Shown: positions 53,138 to 62,594, numbered from the stretch's first letter. The stretch: DNA of 64,000 bases from Sphaerochaeta sp. (GCA_018399495.1 JAGYOG010000006.1:27119-91118); one strand, 5' to 3'. Notes: generated by a model not told the origin, from the letters alone. Numbers and translations: made by a program.

Positions 53138-55708
53138 ATGAAAAACACAAAAATAATTTCGTTGATTGTTGTAATCAGTCTGTTGAGTGCTTCCCTTTTT
53201 GCCTTGCAGGTGGACGTGCCTGGAGAAGTGAAGGCGTATGAAAATCTTGAGGTAACCCTCTCCAGTACAGAGGCAGACGGAACTGTAGCAGAAGCACGCT
53301 TCTTCTTCTACCAAAGCGGGGAGCGGGAACCACGATATAGCGAGTTTGCCGAAGACAAGGGGGTGTGGAGGACTACCGTCCCCTACACCTACCTTACCGG
53401 CGAGGAACTGGTCTACTACACGATAATGCAGAATAGTGATGGTAGGTTCATTCGTGATCCAAAGATTGGAGAACACAAGGCCAGACTTCTACAGGACAAG
53501 GAACCTCCTACTCTGGAACTTATCAGTCCAGGCTCGTTTGAACTTGTGGAGGGAAAGGAACAACTGGTTGTATTTGGTGTTGCTGATGAGAGTGCCCTCA
53601 CCCGTTTCAATATTACCAAAGACGGGCAGACGCTGACGCGCAGTGGTGTCTTTGGTGGCTATCTCTCCTTCCTGATAACTCCAGAAGAGAAGGATGATGC
53701 GGTAATCTCCATCGAGATGGAAGACCGCTACGGTAATATTGCAATAGAAGATTATACGTTCACGATTACCGCAGAGAAAGCACCCACCTTTGCCTTTGAT
53801 GGTTCGTACCGTGCAAACCTTGAGGTTGAGTACATCTTGGGATTTGGCGAGAGCGAGAACCAGACTGAATTGCAAGATGTATTCAGTGATGTCAGCCAAA
53901 ATCTGAACATCTCCTACGAACTTGGTGGCGATGGGTATATGAAAGCCGGTCCCCTTGTCGTGGAAGGTACCGCTATCTTGAAGGATACGGTAGCAGCCAC
54001 CGAGATTACCGAGGCGTATCCCAATACCTTGATCGCAGATTTGCAGAACTTTTTGAACCTGTACAACCCGATCAACTTTGCCAATGAGTTTGACTGGTCA
54101 GGAGAGGAAGCGAGACAGTTTGAGAATGACAACCAGTTTACACTGAAGATTTCTCTCTTTGGGCCTGCCCTTACCTATCAGTTTGGTGACCAGAATGTAT
54201 CGTTCCAGAAGGAGACAATCAATGACCTCTCACTTAGAGGAACAGCGATCGGTATCGACCTTCCATTCTTTGAATTGCAGATAGCAAAAGGTCTCAGTGA
54301 TCTAGGCTTGGCTGAGACAGCATGGCCACAGAATTTCTTCGGCTTCAAGATGGCTGGTAAAGTCAGGGAACTCTGGTACCTGCAAACCAACATGTCCTTC
54401 ATCAGCTCCCTGCAGGGACGCTATGAGAATCTCAAGAGTGGAGCCGATTCCCCCATCGGTGATTTGTATGATCTTGATGACATCAGGCCTGAGCAGAACA
54501 TGGTCATCGGTTTGAGCAGTGGTTCAAAAAACAAGCTATTCAACCTTGATGCCTCCTTCTCCTTGAGTCTCTACAATGATGATGCAAGAGACGTACTTGA
54601 TGTGGACCAGCTGGCGACAGATCTAGAGGATCAGGGAGGACCCGATGTAAGCTCCTACCTGGGGTACTTGGACAAGGTCCAATCAATCTTCCCTGTCCTG
54701 GATTACTTCCTCCCGACCAATGGTTTGATAAGTGGGGTCATCAACAGGACACTCTGGGGTGTGAGCTATGGAGCTGAGGTTGAGGTTCCAAGTCTTGGTA
54801 TCCAGACGTGGATACGGAAAACGGACAGCACCTACAAGAGCCTTGGATCATCGGTTGCTACCGATGAGTTCTCCTACGGCTTGGCATTTGAGAAGGGGAT
54901 CAAGGACTTCACGTTCTCTGCAGGGTATGAGAGGAACAAGAACAATATTGCTGACATTCTGTTCAACGATATCATTGGTTTGATAAAACCTGATCTTGCC
55001 CCTGATTCCACACCAACCTCTGCAAATGATATTTCCAACATTGTCCATCAAGCACAGGCTGGAGTCGATTTCCCACAACTTGCCCACTTCGGAACGATAT
55101 CACTGGATTATACATTCCTCTATGAGACTACTAATGCAGAGGCGCTGGCAGCAGAGGCTGATGATGCAGCAGTAGCTGATGCGATTACCACATCCACTAC
55201 CAACGATATAACCAGTACCCATACCGGGGAACTGAGGTGGAAGAGTGCGCGGTATAAGTTTGGGGATGTGTCTACAAACTTTGGTGCGAAGACAAAAGAC
55301 TCCTATGTCACGAACATCCAGAGTGATGGGGTAAAGGACGGATCCACGTTCTGGGAGTTCTCCTACGCGCTCTCTGCAGCAACGAGTTTCAGTCGATATG
55401 CAATCTCTCTTGGGTTTGACCATGCTTGGAGTACAGAGACAGGAGGGCTTACCACATTTGGGTATGATGCAAAGTTCTCTATCAAGCAGGCGTTCTTCGA
55501 TACGATCACCTTCTCTGCTTCACTCGACCAGGCATTCAAGAGCTCTCTAGAAGCGTTCAAGATAACAGGTTCGGCTGGTATCGACAAACGATTTGGTCCA
55601 ATCTCAACGTCCGCTCTCTTCGAGGTGAGCTACTATGATTCAATTGTTGACAACAGTGATGATGCACTCACCTCCAGGCTGACGATCAAGGGAGTATTTT
55701 CCAAGTAA
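53138..55708 (+). CDS. Envelope protein, Ig-like N-terminus with barrel-like C-terminus
   Basis: 856-residue partner of the giant protein. The start at 53138 has GGAAGGAGGAGC directly upstream. After a signal peptide (cleavage near FAL) come two Ig-like domains (about 20-210), e.g. LELISPGSFELVEG and ALTRFNITKDGQTLT. The remaining 640 residues alternate polar and hydrophobic residues in beta-strand fashion with many Tyr, Phe, Gly and Asn, as in large outer-membrane barrels. It ends in a K (VFSK), not a classic aromatic terminal residue. Its role in exporting or anchoring the giant protein is a hypothesis from adjacency. Confidence 0.7.
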   Translation: MKNTKIISLIVVISLLSASLFALQVDVPGEVKAYENLEVTLSSTEADGTVAEARFFFYQSGEREPRYSEFAEDKGVWRTTVPYTYLTGEELVYYTIMQNSDGRFIRDPKIGEHKARLLQDKEPPTLELISPGSFELVEGKEQLVVFGVADESALTRFNITKDGQTLTRSGVFGGYLSFLITPEEKDDAVISIEMEDRYGNIAIEDYTFTITAEKAPTFAFDGSYRANLEVEYILGFGESENQTELQDVFSDVSQNLNISYELGGDGYMKAGPLVVEGTAILKDTVAATEITEAYPNTLIADLQNFLNLYNPINFANEFDWSGEEARQFENDNQFTLKISLFGPALTYQFGDQNVSFQKETINDLSLRGTAIGIDLPFFELQIAKGLSDLGLAETAWPQNFFGFKMAGKVRELWYLQTNMSFISSLQGRYENLKSGADSPIGDLYDLDDIRPEQNMVIGLSSGSKNKLFNLDASFSLSLYNDDARDVLDVDQLATDLEDQGGPDVSSYLGYLDKVQSIFPVLDYFLPTNGLISGVINRTLWGVSYGAEVEVPSLGIQTWIRKTDSTYKSLGSSVATDEFSYGLAFEKGIKDFTFSAGYERNKNNIADILFNDIIGLIKPDLAPDSTPTSANDISNIVHQAQAGVDFPQLAHFGTISLDYTFLYETTNAEALAAEADDAAVADAITTSTTNDITSTHTGELRWKSARYKFGDVSTNFGAKTKDSYVTNIQSDGVKDGSTFWEFSYALSAATSFSRYAISLGFDHAWSTETGGLTTFGYDAKFSIKQAFFDTITFSASLDQAFKSSLEAFKITGSAGIDKRFGPISTSALFEVSYYDSIVDNSDDALTSRLTIKGVFSK

Positions 55709-55724
55709 CATCGCATAAATATGA

Positions 55725-55761
55725 GAAGCACCCTTCCAAGAAACATTTGGCGGGGTGCTTC
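55725..55761 (+). terminator. Terminator-like hairpin after the envelope operon
   Basis: GAAGCACCC / GGGTGCTTC, a 9-bp stem with inner CCAA/TTGG pairing, 16 nt after the stop. The T tract is only partial. Confidence 0.6.
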
Positions 55762-56283
55762 AATATGTCATATGTTTTTCCTCATTTGTTATACTTTTAG
55801 TGACATTATAACAACTATATCATCATATTTTCATATATTATGAGAGTCTTAACGTAATTTATTCATACCTTATGTCATATTTTTCTTTACAGTTCCATAA
55901 AACTGTTGGTATTCTACGAATAAGAACAAACTCAATGAGGCTCATGCAGTACTAGAATACTGTAGCTCCAAATATCGTATGCGTCTCAAATCCCCAGGTA
56001 ACACATGCTCTGGAGGATAGCAGGTATTTGGAGGGCTAATGCGGCAAACTTGGGAAAAATCAGGGATGATTTTGCTGCCAAGCGGCTATTGGGCTTGTAT
56101 TTCAGGTTTACGATGCACTATTTTTCCCAACTGCTCTAGAAAAGCGGGATGGGATAGTTCTCTCTACTCCAACATACCTCCACCCATGCAAACACTCTCA
56201 TTTTTCTTACATGGAAGATAGTAAGGTAATTTTCCAAGAATTACTCTTCTCTTTTAAAACCACAAATAGTTTTGGAGTACGAC
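55762..56283 (+). other. Gap without a supported gene
   Basis: About 520 nt of A+T-rich sequence, with short open frames (the longest about 60 codons) lacking a ribosome site. I see no RNA gene, repeat or mobile-element boundary. The 3' part includes the ribosome site for the Big2 lipoprotein gene (GGAG at about 56273). Confidence 0.4.
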
Positions 56284-57198
56284 ATGAAACATAAAATGAA
56301 TCGATGAATGGCATTTGCACTTATCGTATGTGTCCTCTTGGTCACCATGGGATGCGATGAATTATTGAATAGGCCAGTAGATGTTACTGGTGTAACTATC
56401 ACAGAAGAAAATCAGACAATCTTGGTTGGAGATACGTTGCAATTGAATGCTACAGTTAGTCCCAATGATGCAACCAATAAAGACGTAGCTTGGACTTCCA
56501 GTGATACTGGTGTGGCTACAGTCAGTTCCACCGGTCTGGTCACGGCAGTGGCTGCAGGGAGTGCAACCATTACGGTAACCACTGATGATGGGAGTAAGAC
56601 AGCTACACTTTCCCTGACTGTAAAAAATGAGCATATCATATTTACCTTAACTCCTACTGATACAACATTGGATACGTTACATTTTGAACTATATTCAGGG
56701 ACACATGCAAACAGTACTTTGGCAGCCTATTTAGATCTTTCTACAACGTCAGAAGTGCCACTTGTAGCGGTAAGGGAGAATACTACGAACCTTATTGGGT
56801 CTACTAAACCTCTCGATATGCCATCGGTTGGCCAATTTGCAGCATATGACGAAGCAAATAACGGATCTGATATTATTTATGCTTATGTAGAACTTCCTCT
56901 TCATACGAGCGCAACAATCGATACAGAAATAGAGGTGAGTATTTCAGACGCAGAACATAATTATATGATTGAGTTAATAGAAAACGATACCAATGGTGAT
57001 CCTCTTATGGAAATTAATGCAGAGGAATATACTGTTGAATATTCTGTTATTGATACGGAGTCAGGTTTCCTCGAAGGAACCATTTTAGGAACGGTGTATG
57101 ATGTAAGTGGTTTGGAGGAATCAGCTGCCATTTCAACAGGTACAGAATATACTTTGAATCTTACTTTCAAGGCAGCCATTGTCGATTATATTACCTGA
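56284..57198 (+). CDS. Big2-domain lipoprotein interrupted by an in-frame TGA in its signal peptide
   Basis: The best ribosome site (TTGGAG) precedes ATG 56284, giving MKHKMNR, then TGA, then MAFALIVCVLLVTMGC. The basic residues needed for a signal peptide are upstream of the TGA and the hydrophobic core and lipobox cysteine follow. A TGG (Trp) codon is the likely ancestral codon. Re-initiation at ATG 56308 could still produce it, without an N-terminal charge. The mature protein has one Big2 Ig-like domain (VTGVTITEENQTILVGDTLQ to SKTATLSLTV) and a second beta domain of unknown function. Listed as CDS because downstream reading is intact; it may be a pseudogene. Confidence 0.6.
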
Positions 57199-57228
57199 GT
57201 AAGAATGCTATTGTAAATTTATGATCTT

Positions 57229-57261
57229 GGAATCCCATCAAATACTGGTGGGATTCCTTTT
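57229..57261 (+). terminator. Intrinsic terminator of the Big2 lipoprotein gene
   Basis: GGAATCCCA / TGGGATTCC, a 9-bp stem with an 11-nt loop and TTTT after it. Confidence 0.75.
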
Positions 57262-57302
57262 CCTAATTACTCAACGAGCACTAAATAAAACCGTGATTCA
57301 CC

Positions 57303-58566
57303 CTACTCAAACAACTCCCGATACTCCTTCCCTACCTGCTTGAAGGAAGTCTCCTTATCGAGCAATTGCTTCAGCTTCTCTGGAATGGGTACCTCGGTAG
57401 TAAGCAGTGGTTCTACCACCTGCTCAAACTTTGCAGGGTGGGCAGTAGAAATGACAATGGTGGGGTTTCCACTGAATTGGTCTCTTCTTACTCGTTCTCC
57501 TGTAGCTGTATGGGGGCACATAATATACCCTGATTCATCATACACTTCCTTGATTGTCTTCCTGATGGTCTCGTCATCTACTGACCAAGCACTTACCATC
57601 TTTCGCATGGTATCGATATCTGGATAGAGATCAAACAGACGCTCCATATTGCTGGGTGCCCCTACATCCATGGCATTGGCCAAGGTAGCTACAGAGGGAC
57701 GCTTCTCATAGTTGCCAGAGAAGAGATAGTCAGGAATTGTCTTGTTCTCATTCACGGAAAGTACAATCCTTCTATGGGAGCTCCTATGCTCAGAGCCCAG
57801 TAGGCACCACAGCTATTGCCCACATTTCCGCTTGGAATGATGAAGTTGCCTTTCCAGCAGCCTGGTGTGGAGGTGGGATGCATAGACATAGTACACACTC
57901 TGGGAAGCAGCTTCCCAGGTTAATACTATTTGCACTGCTCAAACCCTACTTGGTGAGCAATCTCCGGTCCATGAACGCATCCTGACCATCTTCTGACAGT
58001 CATCGAAATTACATCGACCTCATAGTTTCAATATTGCCACCCCAACAGGTCAGTTGGGTCTGCTGGCGCTTGCTCACCCTTCCCTTTGGGGAAGAGTACT
58101 TACATCAATACCCTTTGCCCTGCAAAAGCGGCTGCCAAATGCCCCGCCGGTATCGCTACCGGTTGCAATCTAGAATGGTGAGTTTCCTGTTCATTTACTG
58201 GGTCTCCAGGATCTTCTCCATGCTTGCAGCAAGGAAGCGTGCACCAAAGTCCTTGAATGCAGCCGTCGGTCCATGATAGAGCTCGAGGACCATCTCTTCG
58301 CCCCTGAGGGAAACCAAGGGAACCGGGAAATTGAAAGCATCCATGCAAATCTGAGCCAGGTCCTCTTTCAGAGGATCGTCCTCAAAAAAGGGAGCAAGCA
58401 CTTCATATGCCAGTTCCGGATATGAAGAGATCTCATGTACATGCAAATGGGAAAGGGAGGGAAATGACTCGGGCACATAGAGCCCCCCGTCGGGTGCAAG
58501 ACCTTGCAGGATTGCCTCGCTGGCACTTACCTTGGGAGCTTTCTTCCTTGTTGATACAAACTTCAT
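57303..58566 (-). pseudogene. thrC: Broken threonine synthase
   Basis: Threonine synthase (PLP enzyme making threonine from phosphohomoserine) is present in three frames. The N-terminal part (58566-58195, after AGGAGG) has DGGLYVPESF and the PLP-lysine motif region HGPTAAFKDFGARF, then stops. Homologous segments continue in other frames: TILVATSGDTGG and FIIPSGNVGNSCGAYW. The C-terminal part (57755-57303) has ENKTIPDYLFSGNYE and is intact. At least four frame changes are needed, so threonine synthesis by this gene should be impaired if the sequence is correct. It follows thrA after 12 nt. Confidence 0.8.
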
Positions 58567-58578
58567 CGTTACGTCCTC

Positions 58579-60951
58579 CTAAATCCTAGCCCCAAGATAG
58601 GCTGCCAATCGAAGAATATCAGAGAATACACCACCGGCAGTAACTTCCCTTCCTGCTCCCGGTCCCTTGATCACCAGAGGCTGGCTCAAGTACCGGTCGG
58701 TGGTAAAACAGATTACATTATCAGTTCCGCTTGCCTGGGCAAAGGGATGGTCACTCGCATAGCTTTTCAAGGAAGCACTGCAGTTGCCTTCTTCATCAAC
58801 AATCCCGACATAACGAAGTTTCTCACCCTTCTCTACAGCATCTTTGTATGCTTTTTCTATGATAGGATCGATCGCTTCCAATCTATCCATGAACTCACTT
58901 GGGGAACAACCATCCAAAGAATCAGGAACCAGACTCTGGATCGGGATATCTTCCACTTCCAGGGAATACCCCAACTCCCTGGCAAGAATGACTGTCTTCC
59001 GGCCTACGTCCATACCTGAGAGGTCATCCCTCGGATCAGGTTCAGTATACCCCATCTCTTTTGCCTGTCTCACCAGTGAACTGAAGGGAACACTTCCATC
59101 ATAGCTGGAGAAGAGCCAAGCAAGCGTACCACTGACAATCCCCTCAATGCGGTGTACGGTATCCCCTGTCTGGACCAAGTCCTTCAGCGTCCAGATAATG
59201 GGAAGCCCTGCACCGACGGTGGTCTCATAGAGGAACCGCTTTCCTGTACGCATGGAAGTCTCCAGCAGACGCTGGTAGTACTCCATGGGGGCCGTCCCTG
59301 CCTTCTTGTTCGGGGTAATGACATGGATCCCTGACTCCAACCATGAAACATATTGCTCAGAAAGCTTGCTGCTAGTAGTACAGTCTATGATCAAGGAGTG
59401 CGGGAAATAGGTAGCACCAATGTGGCGGGTAAAGAGGTCCTGGTCGAGCTCTACCGCTTCCTTAACAAAACGATCCTTCCATGCACCTGGGTCGATGCCA
59501 TCCTGATCAAGCAACATTTTCCTTGAGTTGGCAATACCACGAATATGAATATCGAGCCCAAACTGTTCTTTCAGTCTGGTGGTCTCTTTTGCAATCTGCT
59601 GCAGCAGAGTACCCCCAATATTTCCTGGGCCAAGCAAACCAACAGAAATAGCCCGCTTTGAAAGGAAGAACCGTGCATGGAGTGCCCTAAGGGCTTTCTT
59701 GCTGTCACTTCCCTTAATGACTGCACTGATGTTTGTCTCGCTCGAACCCTGTGCAATGGCAATGACATTGACCCCGGCCTTGCCCAAGGAAGAAAAGAAC
59801 TTGCCGGCAACACCTGCCTGGCCTGTCATTTGCTCTCCGACTGCTGCAAGGACAGCCAATCCAATTTCAGCTTCAATACTCTGGATGGATGCATCCTCAA
59901 GCTCAAGAGCAAACTCCTTCTTTGCCGTAACACAGGCGCGCTCTGCCTCTCTCTCGGGAACAGCAAAACAAATGGAGTACTCACTGGAAGCTTGGCTTAT
60001 AAGGACAACAGAAATGAATGCTTTTCGCATGGCTGAGAAGAGTCGGCTTGCAATGCCAATGACTCCACTCATGCCTGCCCCTTCTACATTTATAAGGGCA
60101 ATGTCATGGATGATGGAAAAACCTTTTACCCTATTTGGTTCTCTCTGGTCACCATCCTTACTAATTATGGTTCCCAGATCCTCTTCCTTTTCCCAACAGC
60201 GAAGCTGGACATCCAAGGATGCAGCAATGGCAGGAACCAGTGCATGGGAGTGAATAATGGGAGCTCCGAAGAAGCTCAACTCAGTCGCCTCCGCATAGGA
60301 GAGAGAACGAATGACCAAAGCAGAAGGAACTTCCCTAAGGTCTGCATTATGGAGCAAGGAACTGTTGTTCCAGAAGGTTACCCCATCTACTCCAAGCTGA
60401 GCCGCAAGAGATGCTGCAGCATATTCACTTTGTCCTTCCTTTACTGCTCCATAGACAAACAACACTGCTTCCTCTATGCGCTGTTTCTTTTGGAAGTCAG
60501 CATACCCAAGGAGATCGGAAGGAAAATCATGTAAATTAGCCCAATGGCAAGCAAGGTCAGCAACCCAACTGTCACAGAGTGTACCTGCATAGCGCTCCAC
60601 CCCTTCACTAATCTCCTGAACCAACCAGATTGATCGAAGGATATCTTCCAAATCTGCAAACCCTTGCTTAATCCTGTCCAAGACCTTGGTGCCGGCAGGT
60701 ACCGAAAGAAGGTCTTCAACCAAGACTGTCCACCGGGTAAAACGTTGTTCCTGCATGGACCATAAGCGTTCATCACGTTTCATGGCCAAGTGCAAGAGGT
60801 TAGTGAGTTCCAGGTTTTCATCAGTAAACGGAGCAAGTACCACTACTTGATGGGTTTCTCCGGAAGCACGTAGAATTCGGATAAGCTTTTCCAAACCATC
60901 CTGTGAAACAAGATTGATGCTTTCTACTGCGTGTACCCGTATATCATTCAT
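58579..60951 (-). CDS. thrA: Aspartate kinase/homoserine dehydrogenase fusion with a degenerate kinase half
   Basis: 790-residue ThrA-like fusion. The C-terminal homoserine dehydrogenase (about 435-790) is intact: GLLGPGNIGGTLLQQI, ITPNKKAGTAPMEYY, YETTVGAGLPI and a full C-terminal region. The N-terminal half keeps SLSYAEATELSFFGAPIIHS but lacks the KFGGTS ATP motif; the VLGR(x)GSDYSA region is EGQSEYAAASLA and the WTDVDGV region is FWNNSSLLHNA. Two ACT-like regions (about 280-430) remain. The kinase is therefore probably inactive and may serve regulation. The start at 60951 follows GGAGG. Confidence 0.88.
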   Translation of the reverse strand: MNDIRVHAVESINLVSQDGLEKLIRILRASGETHQVVVLAPFTDENLELTNLLHLAMKRDERLWSMQEQRFTRWTVLVEDLLSVPAGTKVLDRIKQGFADLEDILRSIWLVQEISEGVERYAGTLCDSWVADLACHWANLHDFPSDLLGYADFQKKQRIEEAVLFVYGAVKEGQSEYAAASLAAQLGVDGVTFWNNSSLLHNADLREVPSALVIRSLSYAEATELSFFGAPIIHSHALVPAIAASLDVQLRCWEKEEDLGTIISKDGDQREPNRVKGFSIIHDIALINVEGAGMSGVIGIASRLFSAMRKAFISVVLISQASSEYSICFAVPEREAERACVTAKKEFALELEDASIQSIEAEIGLAVLAAVGEQMTGQAGVAGKFFSSLGKAGVNVIAIAQGSSETNISAVIKGSDSKKALRALHARFFLSKRAISVGLLGPGNIGGTLLQQIAKETTRLKEQFGLDIHIRGIANSRKMLLDQDGIDPGAWKDRFVKEAVELDQDLFTRHIGATYFPHSLIIDCTTSSKLSEQYVSWLESGIHVITPNKKAGTAPMEYYQRLLETSMRTGKRFLYETTVGAGLPIIWTLKDLVQTGDTVHRIEGIVSGTLAWLFSSYDGSVPFSSLVRQAKEMGYTEPDPRDDLSGMDVGRKTVILARELGYSLEVEDIPIQSLVPDSLDGCSPSEFMDRLEAIDPIIEKAYKDAVEKGEKLRYVGIVDEEGNCSASLKSYASDHPFAQASGTDNVICFTTDRYLSQPLVIKGPGAGREVTAGGVFSDILRLAAYLGARI

Positions 60952-61020
60952 TACCACCACCTCCGAGAAAAATTCAACATAGTGAACAAAACACTGAAAA
61001 TATGTCTTGCAAAATTATAC

Positions 61021-61045
61021 AAAAAGAGCCCAACGTTGGGCTCTT
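61021..61045 (-). terminator. rpmB terminator
   Basis: Perfect palindrome AAGAGCCCAACGTTGGGCTCTT (61024-61045), followed on the minus strand by TTT and an A+T-rich stretch, 28 nt after the rpmB stop. Confidence 0.9.
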
Positions 61046-61072
61046 CTGGTAATCGAGATGACGTGCGTATGG

Positions 61073-61303
61073 TTATACGAGCTTCTCGATCTTACCGCTC
61101 CGCAAGCAACGTGTGCATACTTTAATGGTCCGAGGTGTCCCGTTGATCAAAGTTTTCACAGACACAATGTTGGGGCGGAATACGCGCTTTGTGGTAACAC
61201 CAATGTGCTGCCCAACACCGCCATGCTTCTTGGCTTGTCCTTTTCTCGGAACACTATTTCCAGCGACCGTTCCTTTTCCGCAAATCTCACATCTACGAGC
61301 CAT
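61073..61303 (-). CDS. rpmB: 50S ribosomal protein L28
   Basis: 76-residue ribosomal protein L28 from ATG 61303 (GGTGG upstream). It has two zinc-type CxxC pairs (CEICGK and CTRCLR) and the family core KRVFRPNIVSVKTL. It is the zinc-binding form. A GTG at 61315 is a less likely start. The gene is followed by a strong terminator. rpmG is not adjacent in this window. Confidence 0.95.
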   Translation of the reverse strand: MARRCEICGKGTVAGNSVPRKGQAKKHGGVGQHIGVTTKRVFRPNIVSVKTLINGTPRTIKVCTRCLRSGKIEKLV

Positions 61304-61504
61304 AGCTATATCCACCTTATCCTTAATAATTCATTCGTTGGCCGAACCAGGGCCTGTTGAAATCGCGCATCACCTTGTCCAGGCAAGCCATTGCCCGTGA
61401 GCAGTAGTACAAGGGTGTTGTACAAATAGACCTCAACCTTAGCCAAATTACCAGATAACAGCTTTTGTGTAAAGACAAAGGCATCATCTTTTCTGTTTTT
61501 TCCC

Positions 61505-61533
61505 TTGCTGAGGCCTATCTCCTTCTGTATGCT
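61505..61533 (+). promoter_or_regulatory. Promoter for the hypothetical gene at 61540
   Basis: TTGCTG (61505-61510), 17-nt spacer, and TATGCT (61528-61533). ATG 61540 follows after 6 nt, again predicting a leaderless transcript. Confidence 0.45.
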
Positions 61534-61539
61534 ACATCC

Positions 61540-61986
61540 ATGGATACCTATTACATCCTTCGATTAGGCAAAGAGCTGAGAAGAAACCTGAAGCTATTCA
61601 GGGACAGTTTGTACAAACAGCATGGCGACCCAGGTTTTCTTACACTGGAAGCATGTATCATTCTTGGTCCGGCTGACAAGCAGGAAGCCCTACCTTTTCT
61701 CGACTGTCCACCTCTACCGCTTTCTACACTCGATACAACATCCTACCAATATGGACACCTGCATCTTCCCATTCCAAGTACACCGTTTACCCAGATTCGC
61801 GAGCAACTGGGAACAGACTACCCGTATGATGGCATCTATCTTGGTGAAATAGATACTACTTTCCCTGTTGAACCAATCATTATCAAGGATGTATCGCTAG
61901 CCATTCTCACAATCCAAAGAGAGGGAGAGCTTATCACTTGGAATGTTTCTCTAGAAAAGCATCTCGACTCGGGCAGACATCACTGA
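61540..61986 (+). CDS. Hypothetical protein
   Basis: I do not recognise the 148-residue product. It begins MDTYYILRLGKELRRNLKLF and contains LEACIILGPADKQ, then a proline-rich middle (PPLPLSTLDTTSYQYGHLHLP) and ends GRHH. It has no signal peptide or membrane span. A TTG start at 61465 is possible but has no ribosome site; ATG 61540 sits at a predicted transcription start. Its last 53 nt overlap nth tail-to-tail. Confidence 0.55.
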   Translation: MDTYYILRLGKELRRNLKLFRDSLYKQHGDPGFLTLEACIILGPADKQEALPFLDCPPLPLSTLDTTSYQYGHLHLPIPSTPFTQIREQLGTDYPYDGIYLGEIDTTFPVEPIIIKDVSLAILTIQREGELITWNVSLEKHLDSGRHH

Positions 61987-62575
61987 ACGGACAATCCTCA
62001 CAACTTGGTTTCTTTGCATGACAGGTAGTTCTTCCAAACAGGTTGGCTGTCATGGAGAAGCGGTAATGAATGCATGGCTCCAGGAGAGAAGCTACTTCTT
62101 TCTCAATTTTCTCCGGTTCCTTGGTTGAAACCAGCCCAAGACGGTTCACAACCCTACCGAAATGCGTATCAACAATAATTGCCGGCTTACCATAGATGTC
62201 ACCCAACACACAGCTGGCTGTCTTTCTCCCCACTCCAGGCAACTTGACCAACTCCTCCATGGTTTCTGGAATCCCTTCATCTCCAAGAGCCTGGGCACAG
62301 GCAATAATGTTTTTTGCCTTGTTTCGATAGAAACCAGTAGGAAAAATTATTTCTTCCACATCTTCCCTCTTGGCCTTGGCAAGAGAGGGAGCATCGGGGT
62401 AGACATCAAATAACGTTCTTACAACCGCGTTGACGGATCGGTCTGTTGTCTGGGCTGAGAGAATAACACTGATCAAAAATTTGAAGGGGTCACGCTGTTC
62501 CAGAAACTGTATATCTTTTGGAAGTAGCGTGTCCAAACGTTCATATAGTAAGTTTGCATATGTATTCTTATCCAT
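61934..62575 (-). CDS. nth: Endonuclease III
   Basis: DNA glycosylase/AP lyase for oxidised pyrimidines, 213 residues. The HhH motif LPGVGRKTASCVLG contains the catalytic Lys; the Asp is in IVDTHFGRVVNRL. The C-terminal 4Fe-4S cluster has the C-x6-C-x2-C-x5-C spacing in CHAKKPSCEDCPFSDVC. Length and motifs are standard for Nth. It overlaps the hypothetical gene by 53 nt, convergent. Confidence 0.95.
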   Translation of the reverse strand: MDKNTYANLLYERLDTLLPKDIQFLEQRDPFKFLISVILSAQTTDRSVNAVVRTLFDVYPDAPSLAKAKREDVEEIIFPTGFYRNKAKNIIACAQALGDEGIPETMEELVKLPGVGRKTASCVLGDIYGKPAIIVDTHFGRVVNRLGLVSTKEPEKIEKEVASLLEPCIHYRFSMTANLFGRTTCHAKKPSCEDCPFSDVCPSRDAFLEKHSK

Positions 62576-62594
62576 ATTTCTGTATCCTACCCCC

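Noticed and set aside
56039..56221. Short plus-strand frame of about 60 codons
   Set aside because: No ribosome site and no family resemblance; sits in an A+T-rich gap.
56305..56307. Selenocysteine or recoding at the TGA in the Big2 lipoprotein
   Set aside because: Neighbouring genes stop normally at TGA, I saw no obvious stem-loop after the codon, and the site is inside a signal peptide where Sec is implausible.
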